DNA from: DATAGZ01 sp036263455
GTDB taxonomy: Bacteria; Pseudomonadota; Alphaproteobacteria; Dongiales; Dongiaceae
Assembly (NCBI GenBank): GCA_036263455.1
Contig: DATAGZ010000004.1
Location: 1 to 64,000 of the forward strand
Direction: 5' to 3'
Length of the DNA: 64,000 bases
Below the pieces are notes generated by a model. It saw only the letters and a program-made list of their open reading frames with translations, was not told the origin of the DNA and did no database searches. A program made the position numbers and the translations under genes. Of the stretch, positions 42,798 to 51,559 are shown piece after piece (the first letter of the stretch is position 1; each line of letters starts with the position of its first letter).

Positions 42798-43238
42798 TCA
42801 GATCGACAAGTTGGCGCGCGCCGGCACCGGCCCGGCGATGGCCTGATGGTCGCGCAGACCCTCCGCGATGGCCCGGTTTATATCCAGGATCGGTTGAATT
42901 TTGCTGCCATCGAGATCCGCCAGGCGATGCAAGATCTGCTTATCCAGCACGACCGAGAGAGTCAGAACGTTCCTGCGTATCTCCTGGGGGATTTGACAGT
43001 CCTTCTCGCTGAGCGCCGATTGGAAAATCGACCAGAGGCGCTGGTTGAGCATCAGGGCATCGCGGAATTCCTCGGAAGTGCCGCGTGCCCCCAAAACCAG
43101 CCGCCGCGACGCCTCCGTCAGCGCCCAGGCCTCGACCAGGCGCGGCGGGTCCGCGACATTGGGACGACGATTATAGGAACTGGCTTGCTGCATGGGGCAA
43201 GCTTGCGCCATATTGGTTGCGATTGTGCTAAAGGACAT
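42798..43238 (-). CDS. flaF: FlaF-family flagellin regulator
   Basis: A 146-residue protein with the FlaF pattern: a conserved core ALMLNQRLWSIFQSAL, then LTLSVVLDKQILHRLADL and ILDINRAIAEGL near the C-terminus. FlaF acts with FlbT in flagellin expression and filament assembly in alphaproteobacteria such as Caulobacter. The N-terminus has two Cys/Met-rich turns not typical of FlaF. No flagellin or flbT gene is adjacent. The start lies 15 bases from the divergent surf1 start. Confidence 0.8.
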   Translation of the reverse strand: MSFSTIATNMAQACPMQQASSYNRRPNVADPPRLVEAWALTEASRRLVLGARGTSEEFRDALMLNQRLWSIFQSALSEKDCQIPQEIRRNVLTLSVVLDKQILHRLADLDGSKIQPILDINRAIAEGLRDHQAIAGPVPARANLSI

Positions 43239-43253
43239 TGTTATTCAAAATTT

Positions 43254-43982
43254 ATGCGAAAAGTGACGACATACGCATTCCGGCCGCGTTTTTGGCCTAC
43301 ACTTATTTCTGTCCCGATGTTCTTGGTTTTGGTTGGACTGAGCGTATGGCAGGTTCAGCGGCTCCAATGGAAAGAGGCGCTGATCGCCGAACGGGTCAGC
43401 CGTACGCAGGCGTCGGCCGCGGATCTTCCTGCGCGCGCGGACGAGCAGAGCGAGTTCCGTCATGTCCGCGTCCAAGGCTCCTTTCTTCACGAGGGCGAGC
43501 TCTATCTCGCGGCGCGCGATATCGGCGAGGGGAATCCCGGCTATCATATTCTCACTCCGTTCCATCTTTCGGACGGACGGGGAGCGATCATCGTCGATAG
43601 GGGCTTCGTTCCGGTCGAGCGGAAGCTGCCATCCTCCCGGCCCAAAGGCCAAGTCACGGGGACGGTGACCGTGGATGGTTACGTTCGATTCCCCCAGCGC
43701 AGAGCATGGTTTCAGCCTGAAAACGAGCCCGGAAAGAATGTCTGGTTCACCGTCGATCTGGCTGCCATGGCGAACAAGCTCACCTTCGCGGATTTACGGC
43801 GCGACCTTTACGTGGAAGCGGGGCCGCAGCCCAATCCCGGTGGATGGCCGCGCGGCGGACAGACCCGCATCGAGCTTCCCAACGATCACCTGCAATATGC
43901 GCTGACCTGGGCCTTGCTGGCGCTCGCCCTCGCGGTAATCTATGTCGTCTATCACCTTCAACTCGAGGGAAAAAAACCATGA
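43254..43982 (+). CDS. surf1: SURF1 family cytochrome oxidase assembly protein
   Basis: A 242-residue protein with membrane helices near each end (LISVPMFLVLVGLSVWQVQRL and ALTWALLALALAVIYVVYHL) and a periplasmic domain between. Landmarks are the WQVQRLQWKEALI start and LPNDHLQYALTW near the C-terminus. SURF1 helps place heme a in subunit I. It normally lies next to the oxidase operon but here is 7.5 kb away. It overlaps the next gene by ATGA. Confidence 0.92.
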   Translation: MRKVTTYAFRPRFWPTLISVPMFLVLVGLSVWQVQRLQWKEALIAERVSRTQASAADLPARADEQSEFRHVRVQGSFLHEGELYLAARDIGEGNPGYHILTPFHLSDGRGAIIVDRGFVPVERKLPSSRPKGQVTGTVTVDGYVRFPQRRAWFQPENEPGKNVWFTVDLAAMANKLTFADLRRDLYVEAGPQPNPGGWPRGGQTRIELPNDHLQYALTWALLALALAVIYVVYHLQLEGKKP

Positions 43983-45463
43983 CGGCCTACACCAAACTCG
44001 AAGGTAGGTTTCATCGTCTCCTGGCACTCCGCGAGGCAGCCGGTTTTCTCGAATGGGATCAGTCCACGATGATGCCCGAAGGCGGCCGTTCGGCCCGCGC
44101 CGAACATCTCTCAAGCCTGGCGGTGGTTTGCCATGAGCTGATCACGGACCGCAGCGTAGGCGAGCTTCTGGAAGAAGCGGCGGGCCTGCCACTCGATGAC
44201 GAGCAACGGGCCAACCTGCGCGAAATGCAGCGCAGCCACATCCATGCGACCGCGCTGGATGGCGCCTTTGTCGAAGCCTTCACCAGGGCGCGCTCTCGCT
44301 GCGAAGCGATATGGCGCGAGGCGAGGCCGAAAAGCGATTTCGCCATGATCGAGCCTGCGCTGAGCGAAGTGATGGCGCTGACACGCGAGGCCGCACAACG
44401 CAAGGCGCCATTGCTCGGCTGCTCGCCGTATGAAGCCCTGATGGATGAATACGAAGCGGGGCTGAAAAGCGCGGAGATCGACGCTATTTTCGCCGATTAC
44501 GCGGCGTTTCTTCCTGGATTCCTCGCCGAGGTCATGGAACGGCAGAAAAAGCTCCCCGTGCCGATCCCCCCCAAGGGTCCTTTCGATCCAGTCCGCCAGA
44601 GGGAGCTTGGGCTCATGGTCATGAAAGCCATGGGATTTGATTTCACCCATGGCAGGCTCGATGTTTCGCTGCATCCGTTCTGCGGCGGCGTTCCCGAGGA
44701 TGTCCGCATCACCACCCGCTATTCCGAGGACCAGTTTGTTTTCGCGCTGATGGGAATCATTCACGAGACGGGCCATGCCCTTTACGAGCGCGGCTTGCCG
44801 CCGCGCTGGCGATGGCAGCCGGTCGGGCTCGCCCGCGGCATGGCCATGCATGAAAGCCAGTCCCTGCTCATGGAGATGCAGGCGGCGCGCGCCCAACCCT
44901 TTCTGCGCTACCTCTCGCCGCTGCTGGTTGCCGCTTTTCCTGGGAATGACCGCGCCTTCGCGCCCGAGAATCTCGCGCGCCTCTATACGCGGGTGGAACC
45001 TGGCTTCATCCGCGTCGACGCCGATGAAGTCACATATCCCGCCCACATCATTCTGCGGACCCGGCTCGAAGAAGCGATGATTGCCGGCGATCTCCGCGTA
45101 TGTGATCTTCCTGGTGCCTGGAATGACGGCATGAAGGAGCTGCTCGGGCTGACGGTACCGAATGACCGGCTCGGAGTCCTGCAGGATATCCATTGGTATG
45201 ACGGGTCTGTGGGCTATTTCCCATGCTATTCGCTAGGCGCGATGACCGCGGCGCAGCTCTTTGCCGCCGCTGTCAAGTCGGTGCCCACGCTCCTGGACGC
45301 GTTGGGGCAGGGCGATTTCTCGCCGTTACTGGGCTGGCTTGGTGAACATGTCCACCATCTTGCCTCGAGCCGCACCAGTCGGGAAATCCTGACATCCGCA
45401 ACCGGGCGTCCTCTCGACCCCAAGCTTTTTCAGAACCATCTGCGCGCGCGGTATTGTCCGTGA
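43979..45463 (+). CDS. M32-family thermostable carboxypeptidase
   Basis: A 494-residue cytoplasmic zinc carboxypeptidase of the M32 (Taq) family, which removes C-terminal residues from peptides. The zinc motif HETGH is at residues 262–266 (IIHETGHALYERGLP), followed by the M32 HESQSL motif (AMHESQSLLMEM). Length is normal. The ATG at 43979 overlaps the surf1 stop, and its stop overlaps thrC. It is thus the second gene of a four-gene overlapping run. Confidence 0.94.
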   Translation: MTAYTKLEGRFHRLLALREAAGFLEWDQSTMMPEGGRSARAEHLSSLAVVCHELITDRSVGELLEEAAGLPLDDEQRANLREMQRSHIHATALDGAFVEAFTRARSRCEAIWREARPKSDFAMIEPALSEVMALTREAAQRKAPLLGCSPYEALMDEYEAGLKSAEIDAIFADYAAFLPGFLAEVMERQKKLPVPIPPKGPFDPVRQRELGLMVMKAMGFDFTHGRLDVSLHPFCGGVPEDVRITTRYSEDQFVFALMGIIHETGHALYERGLPPRWRWQPVGLARGMAMHESQSLLMEMQAARAQPFLRYLSPLLVAAFPGNDRAFAPENLARLYTRVEPGFIRVDADEVTYPAHIILRTRLEEAMIAGDLRVCDLPGAWNDGMKELLGLTVPNDRLGVLQDIHWYDGSVGYFPCYSLGAMTAAQLFAAAVKSVPTLLDALGQGDFSPLLGWLGEHVHHLASSRTSREILTSATGRPLDPKLFQNHLRARYCP

Positions 45464-46815
45464 CCCTTCTTTACGAGAGTAGCCGGGGCAGGGCGCCGGT
45501 TGTCGCCTTTGAGGATTCGCTCCTTGCGGGCCTTGCCCAGGATGGCGGACTCTATGTGCCGTGCACCTGGCCTCTGCGTCCGGCTGCATCGTATCGCGGG
45601 CGCGCCTATGCTTCAGTGGCAGCCGACATCCTGGAGACTTTTTCAGGCAGAGACGACAGTATCGGCTTGGCAAAGCGTGCCTATCAAACCTTCCGTCATC
45701 AGGCGGTAGCCCCACTGCGCCAGATCGACGCGCAACTGTGGTTGATGGAGCTGTTCCACGGTCCGACCTTCGCCTTCAAGGATATCGCGCTTCAGCTGCT
45801 TGGCCAGCTCTACCAGGCCATCCTGGCCGAGCGCGGCGCGCGCGTGACCATTCTAGGTGCGACGTCGGGGGATACCGGGTCGGCTGCCATCGAGGCGTTT
45901 CGCGGCAAGCCAGGCATCACCGTCTTTATGCTGCATCCGCGGGGCCGGATTTCCGAAATACAGCGCCGGCAGATGACCCACGTCACCGCGGGAAACATCT
46001 TCAACATCGCCATCGAAGGCACGTTCGACGATTGCCAGAATCTGGTAAAAAAGCTCTTCGCCGACGCTGGCCTGCGCGAAGAGGTTGGTCTGACCGCCGT
46101 CAATTCAATCAACTGGGCGCGGATTGCCGCGCAGATCGTCTATTATTTCGCGGGATGTGCCGCGCTCGGCGAAGCGGCCTTCGCCGTGCCGAGCGGCAAT
46201 TTCGGCAATGTCTATGCTGGCTATGCGGCGCATGAAATGGGCGCGCCGATTTTTCGCTTGATCGTTGGAACCAACCGTAACGATGCCCTGGCGACTTTTT
46301 TCAAAACCGGGCGTATTACGCGCGGACCGGTGCATGCGACCCTGAGTCCGTCGATGGATATCCAGATCCCTTCCAATCTCGAGCGCTTGCTGTTTGGCCT
46401 GTGTGGGCGGGACGGGGCAGGGCTGGCGGAGCGCCTCGCCGGGAACCCCGAGGATTATATCTGGGACAAGGGTGAGGTTACGAATTTGTTTGCCGCTCAT
46501 GCGATCGATGATGAAACCACGCTCGATTCAATGCGGGCCATCTACCGCCATACCGGGGAGATTATCGATCCGCACACGGCGGTGGGAATCGCCGCGGCAA
46601 GACAGGCAGGCATTCCCGCCGAAATTCCGATCATCGCGCTCGCGACTGCGCACCCTGCCAAATTTTCCCAAGCGGTAAAGAAGGCCCTGGGCCGGGAACC
46701 GCCGATGCCCGAGGCGCTGGCTGCACTCACCGACCTGCCCGAACGGTATGTCACGCTTGCCAACGATTCGCGGAGCTTGACCGACTTTGTGCGCCATTAC
46801 ACGGAGAAATCATGA
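45460..46815 (+). CDS. thrC: Threonine synthase
   Basis: A PLP enzyme of about 451 residues that converts O-phosphohomoserine to threonine. The PLP lysine is in GPTFAFKDIALQLLG at about residue 107. ATSGDTGSAAIEAF and the SGNFGNVYAGY glycine-rich loop are canonical. The chosen start is the GTG at 45460, which overlaps the upstream stop as GTGA; a TTG at 45454 is the alternative. The ATGA overlap at 46812 couples it to the M16 gene. thrB, the preceding step, lies 5 kb downstream on the other strand. Confidence 0.94.
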   Translation: MTLLYESSRGRAPVVAFEDSLLAGLAQDGGLYVPCTWPLRPAASYRGRAYASVAADILETFSGRDDSIGLAKRAYQTFRHQAVAPLRQIDAQLWLMELFHGPTFAFKDIALQLLGQLYQAILAERGARVTILGATSGDTGSAAIEAFRGKPGITVFMLHPRGRISEIQRRQMTHVTAGNIFNIAIEGTFDDCQNLVKKLFADAGLREEVGLTAVNSINWARIAAQIVYYFAGCAALGEAAFAVPSGNFGNVYAGYAAHEMGAPIFRLIVGTNRNDALATFFKTGRITRGPVHATLSPSMDIQIPSNLERLLFGLCGRDGAGLAERLAGNPEDYIWDKGEVTNLFAAHAIDDETTLDSMRAIYRHTGEIIDPHTAVGIAAARQAGIPAEIPIIALATAHPAKFSQAVKKALGREPPMPEALAALTDLPERYVTLANDSRSLTDFVRHYTEKS

Positions 46816-48053
46816 GCGTAACGATTACCGAACTGACCCAAGGCATGCGCTTTGCTTCCGATGCGATGGACCATGTAGAAAGTGTTTCGCTTGGCCTGTG
46901 GATCGGAGCCGGCACACGGCAAGAGCATCCGGAAAAGAATGGCGTCGCGCATTTGCTCGAACATATGACGTTCAAGGGGACGCCGTCGCGGAATGCCTTG
47001 GCGATTGCGTGCGCCATTGAAGATGTGGGCGGCTACATGAATGCCCATACGGGACGCGAACAAACCGCCTTTTATTTTAGGGTTCTGGCGAATCATTGGC
47101 CGTTGGCTATGGAAATGCTCGCCGACATCGTGCAGAATTCTCTCTTCGACGAAGAGGAGCTGGCGCGCGAACGGCATGTCATTATGCAGGAAATTGGCGA
47201 ATCCGAAGACGACCCGGACGATGTGATTTTTGATCACTTGCAAGAAGTGGCCTTTCCCGACCAGGCGATGGGCCGGCCAGTCTTAGGGCGACAGGATATC
47301 GTACGGCAGATCGGCCGAGCCGACCTCATCCAGTATCGCCAGGTGAATTACCACTCCCAAAACATGGTAATTGTCACCAGCGGCAACCTGCGCCACGATG
47401 AAATGGCAAACAGAGCCGAGAGCCTGTTTTCACCCTTCGCGCCCAACGGAATAGGCGAAGAGCGCGCCCGCTATCGGGGCGGAGAATGGCGCGCCAACCG
47501 AAAGCTCGAGCAGATCCATATCGCATGCGCCTATGAAGGCGTGCCGTATCGCGATCCCGATTATTACGCGGCGGCAGTATTGGCTCAGATTCTGGGTGGC
47601 GGCATGTCCTCACGCCTCTTCCAGGAAATCCGGGAAAAGCGCGGCCTCGCTTATACGATCGGCGCATTTTCGTCGTCGTTCCTGGATACCGGGCTTTTTG
47701 GCGTCTATGCTGGAACAAGCACCGCGTCGGCCTCAGAGATGATGGCAGTGGTCGCGGGGGAAATTCACTCCCTGGACCGTACCCTGACCGAAGAAGAATT
47801 GCGGCGTGCCAAACAACAGCTCAAGGCGGCCATTCTCATTTCCCGCGAAAAGAGCAGCTCGCGGTGCGAGCAGCTCGCCAACCAGCTATTGGTTTTTGGA
47901 TCTCCGATCCCAGCCACCGAAATCGCCGCCCGGATCGATTCGGTACAGAAAGCGGATATCCTCCGGGCAAGCCGGCGCATTTTCACCAGCGCCCCGAGCC
48001 TGGCCGTCCTCGGACCGGGGGCGGAAAAACTACGCATGGCCGGCATGACCTGA
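46812..48053 (+). CDS. M16-family zinc peptidase
   Basis: A 413-residue pitrilysin-type metallopeptidase, similar to the mitochondrial processing peptidase beta subunit. The inverted zinc motif HLLEH is at residues 47–51 (GVAHLLEHMTFKGTPSR), with the distal glutamate region ERHVIMQEIGESEDDPDD. The substrate is unknown. Adjacent thrC is a common alphaproteobacterial arrangement. The last 24 bases overlap yqgE on the other strand. Confidence 0.93.
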   Translation: MSVTITELTQGMRFASDAMDHVESVSLGLWIGAGTRQEHPEKNGVAHLLEHMTFKGTPSRNALAIACAIEDVGGYMNAHTGREQTAFYFRVLANHWPLAMEMLADIVQNSLFDEEELARERHVIMQEIGESEDDPDDVIFDHLQEVAFPDQAMGRPVLGRQDIVRQIGRADLIQYRQVNYHSQNMVIVTSGNLRHDEMANRAESLFSPFAPNGIGEERARYRGGEWRANRKLEQIHIACAYEGVPYRDPDYYAAAVLAQILGGGMSSRLFQEIREKRGLAYTIGAFSSSFLDTGLFGVYAGTSTASASEMMAVVAGEIHSLDRTLTEEELRRAKQQLKAAILISREKSSSRCEQLANQLLVFGSPIPATEIAARIDSVQKADILRASRRIFTSAPSLAVLGPGAEKLRMAGMT

Positions 48054-48605
48054 AAGGAGCTGAGGGTTCACGCCAATGCGGTGGAACGAACGCACCCATT
48101 TATCCTCGAGCTTGTCGTCGAAAAGCAAGTCGTCATCGGCCGGGACGGTCATCCATGCATTGTTCTGAATTTCGGCCTCGAGTTGTCCCGCGTCCCATCC
48201 AGCATAACCGAGTGCTAGCAGCCGATGGCGGGGCCCTTCGCCGTTGGCGATATATTTCAAGATATCGATCGTAGCCGTCAGGCCGATGTGATCGTCGATC
48301 CTCATGGTCCCGTCATCGATGTAATCGGTGCTGTGAATGACGAAGCCGCGACCAGTCTCGACCGGTCCGCCGTGCCGCACAAAAATTGGCGGCACGCTCG
48401 TCTTGGTGCGGATGCCGAGCTGTTCCAGCATATCCGGAAAGGTAAGCGAATCGACCAGCTTGTTGACCACGATCCCCATCGCCCCGTCAGGAGTATGGAC
48501 GCAGACGTAAATCACCGAGCGGGAGAATCGATAATCGCCCAGCTGCGGCATGGCCACCAGAAGCTGGCCAGTCATGAAACCTTGGTGTAGCATCGGTTTT
48601 TCCAT
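48030..48605 (-). CDS. yqgE: YqgE/AlgH family protein (DUF179)
   Basis: A 191-residue protein of the YqgE/AlgH family, of unknown molecular role. Landmarks are LLVAMPQLGDYRFSRSVIYV, GAMGIVVNKL, the HGGPVETGRGFVIHS segment and LGYAGWDAGQLEAEI. The start MEKPMLHQG at 48605 has a GAGG upstream; the frame extends further but has no family look. It overlaps the M16 gene at the 3' ends and is divergent from the DsbD-like gene, 74 bases away. Confidence 0.9.
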   Translation of the reverse strand: MEKPMLHQGFMTGQLLVAMPQLGDYRFSRSVIYVCVHTPDGAMGIVVNKLVDSLTFPDMLEQLGIRTKTSVPPIFVRHGGPVETGRGFVIHSTDYIDDGTMRIDDHIGLTATIDILKYIANGEGPRHRLLALGYAGWDAGQLEAEIQNNAWMTVPADDDLLFDDKLEDKWVRSFHRIGVNPQLLSGHAGHA

Positions 48606-48679
48606 AGCTGCCTCGCAATGCAAAAACATCGCTTCTCTGGATCTGCCAGAGTATAGTCGCGCACAAGAATTGGTAAATA

Positions 48680-50563
48680 GTGAATAAGCTCTATATGCAT
48701 TACCAACACCTGAGAAACGCATTTGTTCTTTGTGCCTTGCTCTTTTTCGCCGCGTTTGCCCATGCGGAACGGCTGACGAGCGATGCCGTGCATAGCGATC
48801 AGGCGGATATCCGCTTATTTTCGGTGCTCTCTGCGTCTGGCGATACCGGCCATCTCCCGCTCGGGCTTCATTTGCGCTTGCGTTCGGGCTGGAAGACATA
48901 TTGGCGATCGCCGGGGGATGCCGGCTATCCCGTATCCCTGACCCTGGAATCGAGTTCCAATGTCAGCGGATTCCGCTTGCTCTGGCCAGTACCGCACCGC
49001 TTCACGCTCTTCGGCTTGGATACGTTTGGCTATGAGGACGAAGTAGTCTTTCCTGTCGATCTCGATCTCATCCGGCCCGGTGAAACGGCAGAGGTTCACT
49101 TCCTCGCGCGCTATTTGGTATGCGAAAAAATCTGCGTTCCAAACGAGGCCCGTCTCTCGCTGCGCATTCCTGAAGGACCCACGCAACTCACCGAGGACGC
49201 GCCGCTTCTGAATCTCTATCGTGCGCGTGTCCCCGGCACGACCGGTCCGATACGGATTGCGGACTTTGGCGCGCAAGGCTCGACACTCACGGTGGAGGCG
49301 GCGCGGGATGACGCGAATTTCATGGCGCCGGATTTATTCATCGAAGGCCCGGCCAATTCCAGCTTTTCGCGACCGACCGTTTCCTACCGCGATCCGCGCC
49401 ACGTTACGCTCACGGTGGTTAGCAACCGGCCGGTGGCGCAGGTGCTGCCCCTACGCCTGACGCTCGCCGATGGAACGGTTGGGGTAGAGAAAAGCGTCAC
49501 CGCAGTGACCGCCACGACCCGAACCCCGATATCGTGGCGCCTCCTCTTTATCGCTTTCCTGGGTGGCTTGATTTTGAATGCAATGCCCTGCGTCCTTCCG
49601 GTGCTCTTGCTCAAGCTCACGTCCGTTATCCAGGTCGTAGGACGCGAGAAGCGCATCATGCGCGAGGGATTTCTCGCAGTTTCGGCAGGCATTCTGTTCT
49701 CTTTTCTTCTTCTAGGCGGGGCGCTGATTGCCCTAAAGCTTGCTGGCCAGAGGGTCGGGTGGGGAATCCAATTTCAGCAACCCTGGTTCCTAGGGCTGCT
49801 TATCGCGGTTTGTCTGCTCTTTGCTTCCAATCTCCTCGGGTGGTTCACTGTGCCGCTCCCCGCTTTTGCCGCGTCGCTTCCTGAGGGCCGTGGACGTTTC
49901 ATCGCGAACTTTTTCACGGGATGCTTTGCCACGCTTCTGGCGACACCTTGCTCGGCGCCTTTCGTGGGGACGGCCATCGCCTTCGCCTTGGCGGGTTCCA
50001 CATTGGACATTCTGACTATTTTCTCGGCCATGGCCCTGGGGCTCGCGGCCCCCTACATGGTCGTGGCGGGCGCCCCGCGCCTGGTAGAATTCCTGCCCCG
50101 GCCCGGCCCATGGATGCGCTGGCTCAAGGGAGCGCTCGCCCTCTCGCTAGTGGGAACCGCCCTGTGGCTGGCCACGGTCGCATACCGTGAACTCGGCGGA
50201 TCGTGGCCGATGGGGCAGAGCGCGCTTGCCTGGCTTCCCTATAGTGAAGAAGAGGTGGCGCGCCATGTCGGAAACGGCGAGACCGTGCTGCTTGACGTAA
50301 CGGCGCAATGGTGCCTGACATGCGCCGCAAACGAGCGGCTGGTGTTTGGGCGCGGCGATGTGTCCCGGCGGCTCATGGGGATCACTCTCGTCCGCGCGGA
50401 TTGGACCAGTCCAAGCCCGGCAATTTCCCGCCTGCTCGCTGCCCACGGTCGTTATGGCATTCCGCTCAATATCGTGTATGGGCCTAAGGCGCGAGAGGGC
50501 ATCGTCCTGCCGGAAATCCTGACGCCCACGGCCGTCCTGGATGCCCTGGATCGCGTGCGCTAG
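48680..50563 (+). CDS. DsbD-like thiol:disulfide interchange protein
   Basis: A 627-residue inner-membrane reductase with three parts. A signal peptide precedes a periplasmic N-terminal domain with C148 and C152 (CEKIC). A core of about eight helices follows (residues about 270–510; AMPCVLPVLLLK and TPCSAPFVGTAIAFALAG carry the redox cysteines). The C-terminal thioredoxin-like domain has C545 and C548 (QWCLTC). It should carry reducing power from cytoplasmic thioredoxin to the periplasm. The start is the GTG at 48680; an ATG at 48695 is equally possible, as neither has a clear ribosome site. Confidence 0.88.
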   Translation: MNKLYMHYQHLRNAFVLCALLFFAAFAHAERLTSDAVHSDQADIRLFSVLSASGDTGHLPLGLHLRLRSGWKTYWRSPGDAGYPVSLTLESSSNVSGFRLLWPVPHRFTLFGLDTFGYEDEVVFPVDLDLIRPGETAEVHFLARYLVCEKICVPNEARLSLRIPEGPTQLTEDAPLLNLYRARVPGTTGPIRIADFGAQGSTLTVEAARDDANFMAPDLFIEGPANSSFSRPTVSYRDPRHVTLTVVSNRPVAQVLPLRLTLADGTVGVEKSVTAVTATTRTPISWRLLFIAFLGGLILNAMPCVLPVLLLKLTSVIQVVGREKRIMREGFLAVSAGILFSFLLLGGALIALKLAGQRVGWGIQFQQPWFLGLLIAVCLLFASNLLGWFTVPLPAFAASLPEGRGRFIANFFTGCFATLLATPCSAPFVGTAIAFALAGSTLDILTIFSAMALGLAAPYMVVAGAPRLVEFLPRPGPWMRWLKGALALSLVGTALWLATVAYRELGGSWPMGQSALAWLPYSEEEVARHVGNGETVLLDVTAQWCLTCAANERLVFGRGDVSRRLMGITLVRADWTSPSPAISRLLAAHGRYGIPLNIVYGPKAREGIVLPEILTPTAVLDALDRVR

Positions 50564-50583
50564 CTCGTCCGCCACCGATGGTC

Positions 50584-50612
50584 TTGGAAGCGGAACCGAA
50601 TATTTCTATAGT
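50584..50612 (+). promoter_or_regulatory. Candidate promoter of the peroxiredoxin gene
   Basis: TTGGAA (50584–50589), a 17-base spacer and TATAGT (50607–50612, five of six consensus) lie 28 bases before the start. A GAGGAG ribosome site follows. The preceding gene ends at 50563. Confidence 0.5.
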
Positions 50613-50640
50613 TGGTTTCACTAGCTAACGAGGAGATACC

Positions 50641-51123
50641 ATGACGATTCAAGTAGGCGAACGACTGCCCAATGTGAAACTTCACTATATGAGCAAGGAT
50701 GGTGTGCAAACGATCATGACCGACGATTTGACGCGCGGCAAAAAGGTCGTGATATTCGGTCTGCCCGGCGCCTATACGCCCACATGCTCGGCCAAGCATC
50801 TGCCGGGCTTCATCCAGAATGCCGAGGAACTCAAGAAAAAGGGCGTGGATACCATTGCTTGCCTGTCGGTCAACGACGCCTATGTCATGGATGCCTGGGG
50901 GAAAGACCAGGGCGTGGGAGACAAGGTCATGATGCTCGCCGACGGCAATGGCGACTTCTCCCGTGCGGTGGGGCTGGTCATGGATGGTAAAAATTACGGC
51001 ATGGGCGAACGCGCCAGCCGGTATTCCATGGTGGTGGACAACGGCGTGGTAACCAAGCTGAATGTCGAAGCGCCTGGCGCCTTTGAAGTTTCCAGCGCCG
51101 AAGCCATGCTCAAAGGTCTTTAG
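50641..51123 (+). CDS. Peroxiredoxin (Prx5-type, AhpC/TSA family)
   Basis: A 160-residue thiol peroxidase that reduces H2O2 and organic peroxides. The peroxidatic Cys is C49 in PGAYTPTCSAKHLPGF. A second Cys at 74 (TIACLSVND) may be structural. The ASRYSMVVDNGVV segment is typical of the Prx5/PMP20 branch. A GAGGAG ribosome site lies close to the ATG. Its last 14 bases overlap rnhA on the other strand. Peroxiredoxin near rnhA and thrB is common in alphaproteobacteria. Confidence 0.95.
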   Translation: MTIQVGERLPNVKLHYMSKDGVQTIMTDDLTRGKKVVIFGLPGAYTPTCSAKHLPGFIQNAEELKKKGVDTIACLSVNDAYVMDAWGKDQGVGDKVMMLADGNGDFSRAVGLVMDGKNYGMGERASRYSMVVDNGVVTKLNVEAPGAFEVSSAEAMLKGL

Positions 51124-51559
51124 GAGTCTTTGCGGCGAGCACAGCGTCGATCGCCTTGCGCGCGAGGCGGTCGGCGCGCTCGTTTTCGGCGTGGCCGGCA
51201 TGACCGCGGACCCAATGCCAGTCGATAACATGCGCTTCGGCCGCTAACTTCAGCCTGCGCCATAAATCGACGTTCTTTACTTTCTTCCAGCCTCGTTTTT
51301 CCCAAAGCGGCAGCCATTCCGTGACGCCGCGCTGGACATATTGGGAATCAGTCGTCAGAGATACCCGGCTCGGCCGCTTAAGCGTTTCGAGCGCCCGGAT
51401 GGCGGCCATCAGCTCCATGCGGTTATTGGTCGTGTCGGGTTCGGCGCCCATGATTTCACGCTCGACATCGCCATAGCGCAGCAAGGCGGCCCAGCCGCCC
51501 GGCCCGGGATTGCCGAGGCACGCGCCATCGGTGAATATCTCCACGATCTTTCCGGTCAC
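51110..51559 (-). CDS. rnhA: Ribonuclease HI
   Basis: A 149-residue nuclease that removes RNA from RNA-DNA hybrids. The acidic catalytic residues are visible in IFTDGACLGNPGPGGWA, TNNRMELMAAI, LTTDSQYVQRG and the ENERADRLA segment, with the GHAGHAENE histidine loop. Length is typical. It overlaps the thrB stop by ATGA, so thrB-rnhA is a two-gene operon. Confidence 0.97.
   Translation of the reverse strand: MTGKIVEIFTDGACLGNPGPGGWAALLRYGDVEREIMGAEPDTTNNRMELMAAIRALETLKRPSRVSLTTDSQYVQRGVTEWLPLWEKRGWKKVKNVDLWRRLKLAAEAHVIDWHWVRGHAGHAENERADRLARKAIDAVLAAKTPKDL

Noticed and set aside
44111..45193. 360-codon antisense frame inside the M32 carboxypeptidase gene
   Set aside because: Shadow frame with His/Arg-rich composition and no family features.
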